NCBI RefSeq assembly: GCF_027922425.1
Contig: NZ_BSFQ01000003.1
Span: 1 to 64,000, forward strand
DNA: 64,000 nucleotides
DNA from: Pseudonocardia halophobica
GTDB lineage: Bacteria; Actinomycetota; Actinomycetes; Mycobacteriales; Pseudonocardiaceae
Direction: 5' to 3'
This document shows positions 43,882-52,168 of this stretch, piece after piece (positions within the stretch are counted from its first letter, which is position 1; each line of letters starts with the position of its first letter). Position numbers and translations under genes: made by a program. The notes beneath the pieces are model-generated. The model had not been told where the DNA came from. It worked only from the letters and a program-made list of their open reading frames with translations, and did no database searches.

Positions 43882-45426
43882 TCAGACGGCCCGGGAACGG
43901 CCCGCCCAGTAGGGGTCGCGCAGCTTCCGCTTGAAGATCTTCCCGGTCTCCTCGCGGGGCAGGCGGTCGTGGAACTCCACCCGGCGCGGGACCTTGTAGG
44001 CACTGAGCACGCGGCGGAGACGCTCTTGCACCTCACCCTCGGTCAGGACGACACCGGGCACGAGCTGGACGGCGGCCACGATGGACTCGCCGAACTCCTC
44101 GTCCGGAACGCCGAACACGGCACAGTCGGCGACGCCGTCGAGCAGGATCAGCGCGGCCTCGATCTCCGCGGGGTAGATGTTCACACCGCCCGAGATGATC
44201 ATGTCCCGCTTGCGGTCGGTCAGGAACAGGTATCCGTCGGCGTCGACGTAGCCCATGTCGCCCAGGGTGATCAGCTCGCCGCGGGCCACCTCCGCCCGCT
44301 GGTCGTCGCGTCCCAGGTAGGTGAAGTCCCCGTAGAACCGGTTGCGCGCGTAGATCTCGCCGACCTCGCCCGGCGGCACAGGGGACCCGTCCGCTCCGAC
44401 GAGCTCGAAGGTCAGCCCCTCCAGCGGGCGGCCCGCGGTTCCCGGCTTACGCAGCCACTCGTCGGACCGGCAGAAGAAGGCGCAGCCCATCTCCGTCCCG
44501 CCGTAGGTCTCGTTGATCACCGGGCCCCACCAGGTGATCATGCGGCGTTTGATCTCGACCGGGCACGGCCCGCCGGTGTGGGTCACCGATCGCAGCGTCG
44601 ACACGTCGTAGCGGTCGCGGACCTCCTCGGGCAGCGCGAGCAGCCGCACGAACATCGTCGGCACCATGACGATGTCGGTGATCCCGTACTCCTCGATCGC
44701 CGCGAGGACCCCCTCGGGATCGAAGCGCGACTGCATCACCAGCAGGTCGGCGCGCGCGAGGGCACGACGTGCACTGGAGTCCGGCGAGGAGTGGTACAGG
44801 GGTCCGAGGACGAGGCCGCGGGCGCCCGGACCCATGCCGAAGATCATCTCCTGCGCGGCCGTGAACCCGTCGAGGATCGCCCCGTCCATGGGGTAGCGGT
44901 AGACGCCCTTGGGTCTCCCCGTGGTGCCCGAGGTGTAGATGATCGCGCCCAGGTTGCCGTCGAACGTGCCGTCGGCGGGCTCGTGGGCGTCGACCGTCGC
45001 CGCCCACGGCCGCGCGCCGGGGATCTCGGCGAGGGCCCGCCGCTCGTCGGGACACTCCCCCGGTGCCCGGCCCTCGACCGGGACCACGAGGACGGGCACC
45101 GGTGGCAGCACGGACGAGGCCGCGAGCAGCAGATCGGCGTGGCCGATGACCACCGCAGGCGCGCTGTCCCGCAGCAGGTGGTCGAGCTCTTGGGGGGTGT
45201 TGTGCCAGTTCATCGGCACGCTGAACCGCCCACTCAGGCCGGCTCCGATGGTGGCCTCGAGGAAGGCGAAGTCGTTGCGCAGCAGGAGTCCGACGGTCTG
45301 CTCGGGGCCGACACCGAGAGCGTCGAAGGTGGTCGCGGCGCGTGCGCCCCGCTCGCGGACCGAGTCGCGGGAACGCCGCCGCCCGTCGATCACGACGGCG
45401 TCGGTCAGGGTCCGGGACGGCTCCAT
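43882..45426 (-). CDS. AMP-dependent acyl-CoA ligase
   Basis: Ligase of 514 residues, the close paralogue of the 28751-30286 enzyme. P-loop IIYTSGTTGRPKGVY, TYGGTEMG, LGDMGYVDADGYLFLTDRKRDM, hinge MIISGGVNIYP, Lys in REETGKIFKRKLRDPYW. ATG 45426 after AAGGAG. In the same operon as a MaoC protein and an enoyl-CoA hydratase. Uncertain whether it differs in chain length or stereochemistry from its paralogue. Confidence 0.93.
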   Translation of the reverse strand: MEPSRTLTDAVVIDGRRRSRDSVRERGARAATTFDALGVGPEQTVGLLLRNDFAFLEATIGAGLSGRFSVPMNWHNTPQELDHLLRDSAPAVVIGHADLLLAASSVLPPVPVLVVPVEGRAPGECPDERRALAEIPGARPWAATVDAHEPADGTFDGNLGAIIYTSGTTGRPKGVYRYPMDGAILDGFTAAQEMIFGMGPGARGLVLGPLYHSSPDSSARRALARADLLVMQSRFDPEGVLAAIEEYGITDIVMVPTMFVRLLALPEEVRDRYDVSTLRSVTHTGGPCPVEIKRRMITWWGPVINETYGGTEMGCAFFCRSDEWLRKPGTAGRPLEGLTFELVGADGSPVPPGEVGEIYARNRFYGDFTYLGRDDQRAEVARGELITLGDMGYVDADGYLFLTDRKRDMIISGGVNIYPAEIEAALILLDGVADCAVFGVPDEEFGESIVAAVQLVPGVVLTEGEVQERLRRVLSAYKVPRRVEFHDRLPREETGKIFKRKLRDPYWAGRSRAV

Positions 45427-45454
45427 CGCCGCGCTCCTTCGGTCGGCGGGGCGC

Positions 45455-46252
45455 TCAGGCGCCCCGGAACACCGGCGGGCGGCGCTCGCGGAAGGCCGCC
45501 ACGCCCTCGGCATGGTCGGCCGTGCCGGTGAGCACGCCGACCGAGTCGATCTCACGTTCCATGGCCTCGGCGAGCAGTCCGCGGATGGCGTCGTCGACGG
45601 CCCGTTTGGTGAACCCGTGGGCCATGGTCGGCCCCTCGGCGACGCGCCGCGCGACGGTGTAGAGCACCTCGTCGAAGCGGCCGGCCTCGGCCACGCGGGT
45701 GACCATCCCCCACTCCTGTGCCGTCGCGGCGGGGACCCGTTCCCCGAGCAGGGACATCTCCAACGCCCGGGTGCGCCCGACGACCGCGGGCAGCAGGGCG
45801 GTGAGCCCGCCGTCGGGCATCAGGCCGACGTCCCGGAAGGCCAGCAGGAAGTAGGCCGACTCGTCCGCCACGACCAGATCGCACGCCAGCGTGAGCGCCA
45901 CCCCGACACCGACGGCGGGCCCGTTCACCCCCGCGACGACGGGCTTGCGCAGCCTGCGCAGCGCCACCACCGCCCGGTGTGCCGCCTGGAGTGTGGCCTC
46001 ACGGCCGGCGACGGGGCCCGCGGCGCGCCCGTCGGCGGTGTTGCCCGAGTCCGCCTGGAGGTCCGCTCCCGCGCAGAACGCACGGCCCGCACCGGTGAGG
46101 ACGACGGCGCGCACGGCCGCGTCGGCCTCGGCCTCCTCCACCCGGTCGCACAACGCGTCGAGCATCGGGGCGGTCAGGGCGTTGAGCCGCTGCGGCCGGT
46201 CCAGGACCAGACGCAGCACCCCCTCGGTGAGCTCGGCCCGCAGCTCGGTCAC
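45455..46252 (-). CDS. Enoyl-CoA hydratase/isomerase family protein
   Basis: Crotonase of 265 residues: TGAGRAFCAGADLQ, then NGPAVGVGVALTLACDLVVAD and AFRDVGLMPDGG. The GTG at 46252 overlaps the MaoC gene as GTGA. Presumably hydrates the enoyl-CoA made by one of the ACAD pairs. Confidence 0.9.
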   Translation of the reverse strand: MTELRAELTEGVLRLVLDRPQRLNALTAPMLDALCDRVEEAEADAAVRAVVLTGAGRAFCAGADLQADSGNTADGRAAGPVAGREATLQAAHRAVVALRRLRKPVVAGVNGPAVGVGVALTLACDLVVADESAYFLLAFRDVGLMPDGGLTALLPAVVGRTRALEMSLLGERVPAATAQEWGMVTRVAEAGRFDEVLYTVARRVAEGPTMAHGFTKRAVDDAIRGLLAEAMEREIDSVGVLTGTADHAEGVAAFRERRPPVFRGA

Positions 46253-46728
46253 GCGACATCGTCCCGGTAGAGGAAGACGATCTCCGCGACCATGGCCGGC
46301 TTCGGCGCTCCCTCGATCTCGATCGTGACGGACGACGTGACCCGAAGGCCCGCAGCCGTCTCCTGCCCGTCGACCACGCCCTCCCGCAGGCGGATCCGCG
46401 AGTCGACCGGTACCGGGCTGAGGAAGCGGAGCCGGTTGGCGCCGACATTCAGAATTGACTGGGCCGCGACCTGGTAGACGGAGGGTTGCAGGGTGCCCAG
46501 CAGGGAGAAGGTCAGCATCCCGTGGGCGATCGTGGTGCCGCCCGGCGCCTCCCGCGCCGCCCGCTCGGGATCGACGTGGATCCACTGGTGGTCACCCGTC
46601 GCATCCGCGAAGCGGTCGATCACGTCCTGCGTGACGGTGAACCAGTCTCCGGGGCCGAGTTCCTCTCCCGCGGTGGCGACGAGATCCGTCGCCGAAGCGA
46701 ACATCCGCGGCCCGCCACCGTCACCCAC
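46249..46728 (-). CDS. MaoC-like hotdog hydratase
   Basis: Single hotdog domain of about 159 residues with VIDRFADATGDHQWIHVDPERA, the (R)-specific hydratase motif with catalytic Asp and His. GTG 46728 is preferred because AAGGAG lies five bases before it; the GTG two codons earlier is inside that SD. First gene of the operon; gives an (R)-hydroxyacyl-CoA, matching the MFE-2-type SDR at 31848. Confidence 0.87.
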   Translation of the reverse strand: MGDGGGPRMFASATDLVATAGEELGPGDWFTVTQDVIDRFADATGDHQWIHVDPERAAREAPGGTTIAHGMLTFSLLGTLQPSVYQVAAQSILNVGANRLRFLSPVPVDSRIRLREGVVDGQETAAGLRVTSSVTIEIEGAPKPAMVAEIVFLYRDDVA

Positions 46729-46775
46729 GTGCACTCCTTCGTCGTCCGACGGCGCTGCTCCGCGCCGGCCCGCTT

Positions 46776-46817
46776 ACGATAAGTACGGATCCATCTGAGA
46801 TCAACCGACCAGTCGGA
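46776..46817 (-). promoter_or_regulatory. Operator site E with the MaoC-operon promoter
   Basis: Minus-strand TTGATC (46804-46799) and TATCGT (46781-46776), 17-bp spacer. Operator ACCGACCAGTCGGA (46804-46817) abuts the -35 rather than the start site, the only site of the seven placed upstream. The 18 bp CAACCGACCAGTCGGACG are identical to site F. Confidence 0.72.
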
Positions 46818-46821
46818 CGGA

Positions 46822-48117
46822 TCACCTGGCGGCCGGTGCCAGACGGACGAGTGCAGACGCCGACACGCCGGCGAGCAACAGCAGCACGCACACGCAGACC
46901 CCCAGCACCGCCTCGCCGACCGCCTCGTAGACCAGCGCGGCCAGGAACGGAGCGAAGCCTCCGACCAGGTTGCCGAGCTGGAAGCCGAGCGAGATCCCGG
47001 AGTAGCCGACCCGGCTGTCAAAGGCCTCGGCGAACATCGCAGGCGTGGGCCCTTGGGTGAGCGCGTACCCGATGCCGTACGGGACCAGGTACGCCACCAG
47101 TACAACCGGGAGCAGGCCGGTCGACACGGCCGGAAGGAAGCCGAGCGAGAGCAGCGCCCACACCGCGATCCCGGTCAGGAAGACCGCGCGCCGGCCGTAC
47201 CGGTCGGACAGGGCCCCCGCGAGCGGCACCATGACCAGCTGCAGCACGTTGCTGACCAAGATCGCCAGGAGCACCTTCCAATGCTCCACACCCAGCCCGC
47301 CCGCGAAGCTGATGCTGTAGGTGATGGTCACGTAGGTGCCGACGGAGATGCCCGCCATGACCCCGGCCGCCAGCAGGATCTGCCGCGGATGGCTGCGGAT
47401 CACGGCGCGCAGCGGTGCAGCCGGGACGTCGTCCGCCTCGACCGTCCGCCGGAACTCCGGGCTTTCCTCGACCCGACGCCGCACGACCAGCCCGATCACC
47501 ACCAGGACGGCCCCGAGCCAGAACGGGATCCGCCAGCCCCACGACTGCAGCTGCGGATCGGGCAGTAGCGCCACCAGCAGGAACGCCAGGTTGCCGAGGA
47601 TCGAGCCTGCGGAGAGCCCCGTCTGCGGCAGGCTGGCGAAGAACCCGCGCCGCTGCGGCGGCACGTGCTCGAACGACATCAGCACGGCACCGCCCCACTC
47701 GCCGCCGTAGGCGAGGCCCTGCGCCAGGCGCAGCAGGACGAGCAAGGTGGGCGCCCAGAAGCCGATCGTGCCGAAGGAGGGCAGGCACCCGATCAGCACC
47801 GTCGCCCCACCCATCATCAGCAGGGTCGCGACCAGAACCTTCTTGCGGCCGATCCGGTCCCCGAGGTGGCCGAACAGGATCCCGCCCAGCGGGCGCGCGA
47901 GGAAGCCGACGCCGAACGTGGCGAACGAGGAGAGCACCCCGACGCTCGGACTCACCGCAGGGAAGAACACGTCCCCGAAGACCAGCGCGGACGCCAGGCC
48001 GTAGATGGTGAAGTCGTAGAACTCCATCGTCGTCCCGACGATGCTCGCCACCGCGACCCGCCGGGCGGCACGCCGCACCGCGGGCACGGCTGCGCCTTCC
48101 GTATCGACCTCGGCCAT
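46822..48117 (-). CDS. MFS transporter of the metabolite:H+ symporter type
   Basis: Permease of 431 residues: MEFYDFTIYGLASALVF first segment, GRPLGGILFGHLGDRIGRKK-type loop and GGEWGGAVLMSFEHVPPQRR. The ATG at 48117 follows an almost perfect AAGGAGG, six bases spacing. Same subfamily as 24974-26356. Monocistronic, under operator F. Confidence 0.92.
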   Translation of the reverse strand: MAEVDTEGAAVPAVRRAARRVAVASIVGTTMEFYDFTIYGLASALVFGDVFFPAVSPSVGVLSSFATFGVGFLARPLGGILFGHLGDRIGRKKVLVATLLMMGGATVLIGCLPSFGTIGFWAPTLLVLLRLAQGLAYGGEWGGAVLMSFEHVPPQRRGFFASLPQTGLSAGSILGNLAFLLVALLPDPQLQSWGWRIPFWLGAVLVVIGLVVRRRVEESPEFRRTVEADDVPAAPLRAVIRSHPRQILLAAGVMAGISVGTYVTITYSISFAGGLGVEHWKVLLAILVSNVLQLVMVPLAGALSDRYGRRAVFLTGIAVWALLSLGFLPAVSTGLLPVVLVAYLVPYGIGYALTQGPTPAMFAEAFDSRVGYSGISLGFQLGNLVGGFAPFLAALVYEAVGEAVLGVCVCVLLLLAGVSASALVRLAPAAR

Positions 48118-48135
48118 TGCCAACCTCCTTGTGGA

Positions 48136-48156
48136 CAACCGACCAGTCGGACGATA
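48136..48156 (-). promoter_or_regulatory. Operator site F upstream of the second permease
   Basis: Operator ACCGACCAGTCGGA (48138-48151) lies between a minus-strand -10-like TATCGT (48156-48151) and the strong SD. A clear -35 is not visible at 17-18 bp. Confidence 0.68.
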
Positions 48157-48289
48157 AGCAGTGGCGCCCGGATTGGCTACATTTCGCGAGGAAAACGCGA
48201 CCTCCCGCACCGGTCCGCGATCGGACGGACGGCAGGGGAATCAGGTCGTCGCTCCTGCCGGCAGACCCAGCTGGGACGCAGCGCCGGCG

Positions 48290-48720
48290 ATGACCGACGC
48301 GATCCTCTAGGAGGCCGAGCGCAGCGAGGTGCGTCCGCAGTCCCTCCTCGCCGCGCTCTCGGCGGCGGCGGCCCCTCGATGTCGTGGGTCCGGGACAAGG
48401 CGAGGACGCTACTGGGAGCACGGAGATTCTCACCGGCTACGGCATGACCGAGTCCGGCGCCGGTCTCACGATGAGCCGCCCGGAGGACGCGACCGAGCTG
48501 ATGTCGACCACCGTCATGCAGCCGAAGATGGCTGGCCGGTCCGGGGTGGCGGACCTGTCAGTGCTCGCCGTGTTCACGACGATCGACCTGGCCACAGCCG
48601 AGGACCTCCCCGGGGGGGCGAGGGCGAGCCCGTCGTGTGTCGCCCCACGCTGCTGCCCGGTTTCCGGGAGAAGCCCGACGCGACCGCCGCGGTGTTCGAC
48701 GGGGCGTGGCTGCGCAGGTG
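48290..48720 (+). pseudogene. Decayed acyl-CoA ligase
   Basis: Fragments of an adenylate-forming ligase in several frames. ATG 48290 opens MTDAIL, then an in-frame TAG; the next stretch reads RPQSLLAALSAAAAP. In another frame comes EILTGYGMTESGAGLT (about 48422-48466), the acceptor motif of this family. Further on in the third frame is EPVVCRPTLLPGFREKPDA (about 48625-48681), followed by FDGAWLRR, which aligns with the GEIxVRGPxxMxGYxxxPxxT block. No intact frame spans them. A relic of a once active ligase. Confidence 0.8.
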
Positions 48721-48899
48721 CCCCTCCGCGCCCGCCCTACCCCGCCCGGGTCAGGCGGGCGCTCTGCGTACCGTCGCGGCGGGCACCCCGTTCGACGCAG
48801 CGCGTCGCGCAGGGGCCGATGGCCCAGACCCTCGCCCTCGGGCTCAGCACCCGCACGCCGATCATGGACCCGACGCGAACGGTAGCGTGGCCGGGGGCC

Positions 48900-49088
48900 C
48901 GCGGCGTGCGGACCCTCGCCCCGGTCCGTCCGGGCGACACCATCCACGTCGCCGGCATCCGCACCCTCCGCGCCCCTTCGCCCTGCCGGGCGAGCTTGTG
49001 GTCGAGCTGGACTACGCCGTGTGCAACCAGCGGGGACGAGCTTGTGACGACAATCGTGAACGTGCTGTGGGAGAAGGAGGAGCCGTGA
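48900..49088 (+). pseudogene. Decayed MaoC-like hydratase
   Basis: C-terminal pieces of a MaoC-type protein in shifted frames: VRTLAPVRPGDTIHVAG (about 48905), then GELVVELDYAVCNQRG (about 48982), then DELVTTIVNVLWEKEEP ending at TGA 49088. These match the conserved V-R-P-G-D-T and N-Q-[RK]-G ends of the family. The stop overlaps the GTG of the hydrolase gene as GTGA, so the two were formerly coupled. Confidence 0.75.
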
Positions 49089-49843
49089 CCGTCGTGCTCG
49101 TTCACGGAGTACCGGAGACCACCGAGATCTGGGACGGCGTCCGGGAGCGGCTGGACCGCGACTCGGCCGTGGTCGCCCTGCCGGGCTTCGGGACCGAGCG
49201 GCCGTCGGGCTTCGACGGGTCGAAGGACGCGCACATCGCCTGGATCGGCGATCGCCTGGCCGAGTTCGACGAGCCGGTCGACCTCGTGGGCCACGACTGG
49301 GGCTCGATACTGGTCCTGCGGGCGGCGACGGCCTTCCCGCAGCGGGTCCGCAGCTGGGCGGTCGACATCGCGGCGGCTTCCCACCCGACGTACGAGTGGC
49401 ACCGCTTCGCCCGGCTCTGGCAGACGCCGGGAACGGGCGAGGACTGGGTGCGGGACACCCTCGCCGAGTCGACTGCGGGCCGGGTGCCGGCGTTCGTCGA
49501 CTCGTTGACGCAGCTCGGCGCCACCGCCTCGGACGCGCGTCTGATGGCCGAGCACTTCGATGCCCGGATGGGTGCGGCGATCCTGGACCTGTACCGCTCG
49601 GCCGTGCCGAACGTCCACGCCCACTGGGGTATCGCGGACCCGGGCGGGACGGCCAGGCCGGGTCTCGTGCTGGCGGCGACCGCGGATCCCTTCGACGATC
49701 GGGCCCGCGCCGACGAGGTCGCCGCCGCGCTGGGCGCGGAGCTGCGCGAGCTGCCCGGGCTGAGCCATTTCTGGATGTCCGAGGACCCGGCGGCGTCGGC
49801 TGCGATGATCGACGACTGGGTACGGACGAGGGAGCTGTCCTGA
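49085..49843 (+). CDS. Epoxide-hydrolase / haloalkane-dehalogenase-like alpha/beta hydrolase
   Basis: Hydrolase of 252 residues: VLVHGVPETTEIW oxyanion region, nucleophile Asp in GHDWGS, catalytic His in PGLSHFWMSEDP. The Asp nucleophile separates it from Ser hydrolases; short for epoxide hydrolases. The GTG has GGAGGAG before it. It may survive from the decayed operon preceding it. Confidence 0.85.
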   Translation: MTVVLVHGVPETTEIWDGVRERLDRDSAVVALPGFGTERPSGFDGSKDAHIAWIGDRLAEFDEPVDLVGHDWGSILVLRAATAFPQRVRSWAVDIAAASHPTYEWHRFARLWQTPGTGEDWVRDTLAESTAGRVPAFVDSLTQLGATASDARLMAEHFDARMGAAILDLYRSAVPNVHAHWGIADPGGTARPGLVLAATADPFDDRARADEVAAALGAELRELPGLSHFWMSEDPAASAAMIDDWVRTRELS

Positions 49844-49844
49844 C

Positions 49845-50003
49845 CGGACCGGGCGGGAAGGTCGCGCCGGTCACCGGCGATGAGGGCGCAGCACGCCTCG
49901 GGCCGGCCGGCCCGAGGTGATCGCCCTCGTCGTATCCTCCGGCCTCCCCCGCCCGTGGCCGGCTCGGACCAACTCGTGGACGGTGGCTTCGCCGCGCGAC
50001 AGC
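49845..50003 (+). pseudogene. Possible internal-deletion remnant of an SDR
   Basis: Just after the hydrolase, GGKVAPVTGDEGAA resembles an SDR start (GKVALVTGxxxGIG). About 80 bases on, AGSDQLVDGGFAARQ resembles an SDR C terminus (TGSDxxVDGGxxAR). The central 200 residues are missing. Suggestive but based on two short pieces. No other gene in this 228-bp gap. Confidence 0.4.
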
Positions 50004-50071
50004 CCTATCGCCAGTTTTGTATCCATGTTAAATTCGGGCCCCCGCGCAGTACTCACCCGGAGGTCCCGACG

Positions 50072-51712
50072 ATGTCGTCGCCGCACGCCCCCACGTCCGC
50101 AGGCCCCGCCCTCGCGGAGCTGCCCGCCGACACGTCGGTTCCGCTGGTCGACCTGACCGTCGGCAGCCTGCTCGGTCTGCGCGCCGAAGCCCACCCCGAC
50201 CGGATCGCACTGATCGGCACCCGGCACGGGTCGGGCGAACCGCGTCGGCTGACCTACGCCGAGCTCCACGCGGAGGCCTGCCGGGTCGCCACCGCGCTGT
50301 CCCGTCTCGCCGCACCCGGAGACTTCGTCGCGATGTGGGCGCCGAACGTGGTCGAGTGGCCGCTCGTGCAGTACGGGGCAGCGCTGGCGGGGGTCACGCT
50401 CGTGGCACTGAACCCCGTGCTGCGCGGTGCGGAGCTGGAGTACTGCTTGCGGCACTCCGGCGCGACGGTGCTGCTGCACGCCGACCTCAGCCGGGACTAC
50501 GACATGGCGTCGGTCGCCAAGCAGATGGGCGCCACCGTCCCGGGCCTCACGGTCGTCAGCCTCGGCGAGACGCCGCGGTGGCGCGCGGATGACGCCGATC
50601 CCGCGGTGCTGGCGGCCGCCCCGACCGATCCGGACCGGCCGGTGATGTTGCAGTACACGTCCGGGACCACCGGTCGTCCGAAGGGTGTGCTGCTGCGCCA
50701 CCGTTCGCTGGTGAACGTCGCCCGGCTCACCCTCGAGAACGTCGGCGTCGAGCCGGGCGCGGTCTGTGTCAACCCGTTGCCGATGTTCCACACCGCCGCC
50801 TGTGTGATCGGAACGTTGGGTCCGCTGTGGGTGGGCGGCACCGAGATCCTGATCGAGCAGTTCGCCCCGGGCCCCGTGCTGGAGGCGATGCGGCGCGAGT
50901 CCGCCACCGTGCTGTTCTACGTTCCCGCGGTGCTGGGCGCCCTGCTGGAGGTCCAGCGCACGTCGGGCGTACCCGCGCCGCGACTGACCACGGTGCTGGG
51001 GGGCGCCTCCAACGTCCCGCCCTCGATGATCGAGGCTGCGGAGCAGGTGTTCGGCGCTTCCGTGATCAACCTGTTCGGTCAGACGGAGTTGGCTCCGGTG
51101 CTGACCGCGACCCGCCCCGGGGACTCCCGGGCAGACCAGCTGCAAACCGTCGGCCACCCGCTTCCGCAGGTCGCCGTGAAGATCACCGACCCGACGACCG
51201 GCGAGATCGTCCCGCTGGGGGTGTCGGGCGAGATCTGCGCCCGCGGCTACCAGCAGATGATCGAGTACCTGCACGATCCGGCCGCCACCGCCGCGACAGT
51301 CGACGCGCAGGGGTTCGTCCACACCGGTGACCTCGGTGCGATGGACGAGCGCGGTTACATCCGGCTGACGGGCAGGCTCAAGGAGCTGATCATCCGCAAG
51401 GGCGAGAACATCGCGCCCGCGGAGATCGAGTCCTGTCTCGTCGAGCACGAGGCGGTGCTCGAGGCGGCGGTGTTCGGCATTCCGGACGAGCGCAGCGGCG
51501 AGATCGTCGGCGCCGCTGTCCGGGTGCGGGGCGAGCGCCCCGGCGACCTGAGGGCCGCGCTGGTGGCACACTGCCGCGAGCGGCTGTCGCCCTTCAAGGT
51601 GCCCGAGCGGTGGTTCGTCACCGAGGAGTTCCCGCTGACCCCCACCCAGAAGGTACAGAAGTTCCGGATCGTCGAGCAGGCGACCGGGGGCCGACTGGAG
51701 GAGCTGGCATGA
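50072..51712 (+). CDS. Class I adenylate-forming acyl-CoA ligase
   Basis: Ligase of 546 residues: P-loop QYTSGTTGRPKGVLL, LFGQTE, TGDLGAMD, hinge GRLKELIIRKGENIAP, Lys in PLTPTQKVQKFRI (the catalytic Lys corresponds to the QK of TQKVQK; normally TGK). The ATG at 50072 follows GGAGG. Closest paralogue within the window is the ligase at 85-1836. The pseudogene following it begins on its stop (ATGA). Confidence 0.92.
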   Translation: MSSPHAPTSAGPALAELPADTSVPLVDLTVGSLLGLRAEAHPDRIALIGTRHGSGEPRRLTYAELHAEACRVATALSRLAAPGDFVAMWAPNVVEWPLVQYGAALAGVTLVALNPVLRGAELEYCLRHSGATVLLHADLSRDYDMASVAKQMGATVPGLTVVSLGETPRWRADDADPAVLAAAPTDPDRPVMLQYTSGTTGRPKGVLLRHRSLVNVARLTLENVGVEPGAVCVNPLPMFHTAACVIGTLGPLWVGGTEILIEQFAPGPVLEAMRRESATVLFYVPAVLGALLEVQRTSGVPAPRLTTVLGGASNVPPSMIEAAEQVFGASVINLFGQTELAPVLTATRPGDSRADQLQTVGHPLPQVAVKITDPTTGEIVPLGVSGEICARGYQQMIEYLHDPAATAATVDAQGFVHTGDLGAMDERGYIRLTGRLKELIIRKGENIAPAEIESCLVEHEAVLEAAVFGIPDERSGEIVGAAVRVRGERPGDLRAALVAHCRERLSPFKVPERWFVTEEFPLTPTQKVQKFRIVEQATGGRLEELA

Positions 51713-52141
51713 CCCTGCATCCGAGCGCGTCGGATTTCGCGACGGCGTACTCCAAAGCCTGGTTCGGGACGCCGGGATAGCTGCTCGCGTTCTTCGCGGC
51801 GGACGGTGTCTGCACGGACGTGGCGATAGGCACGGTCTACACCGGGCACCAGGAGATCGCGCGGTTCCACCGCTTCATGTCGCGCATCGCCCCCGACTCG
51901 GTGATCGAGTTCGGCCACGCACGCCGCGGCCGGAAGGCTCTACTCCGAGTGGGTGTGGTCCGGCACGGTCGGCGGCCCGTTGCGGCTGCGCTCCGGTGCC
52001 CTGGTGGATGTCGGCTCGGCCTCCTTCTCGGTGCCCGGTGTGGTGGTGTGCCGCTACCGCGGAGACGGTCTGTTGACCGCTCACCAGGACTTCTGGGACC
52101 TTGCAACCGTCCTGGACCAGGCGGGTGTACCGGTGGGCTGA
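51709..52141 (+). pseudogene. Decayed SnoaL/NTF2-like gene
   Basis: ATG 51709 (ATGA with the ligase) opens a SnoaL-like frame. It is cut by an in-frame TAG at 51778-51780 where family members read TPxQLLAFF. The frame then goes on with VAIGTVYTGHQEIARFH, but near 51940 it shifts by one base; LYSEWVWSGTVGG and the whole C terminus to the TGA at 52141 are in another frame. Two independent lesions, so it is not simply a sequencing error at one place, though that cannot be excluded for either. Confidence 0.82.
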
Positions 52142-52153
52142 CCTCGCGCTTCC

Positions 52154-52168
52154 TATGATGTCGGCGTG
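52154..52168 (+). promoter_or_regulatory. Leaderless promoter of the tandem TetR gene
   Basis: TATGAT (52154-52159) lies six bases before the GTG start, with no SD between. Transcription would begin at or next to the GTG, giving a leaderless mRNA. No good -35 is seen. Confidence 0.55.
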
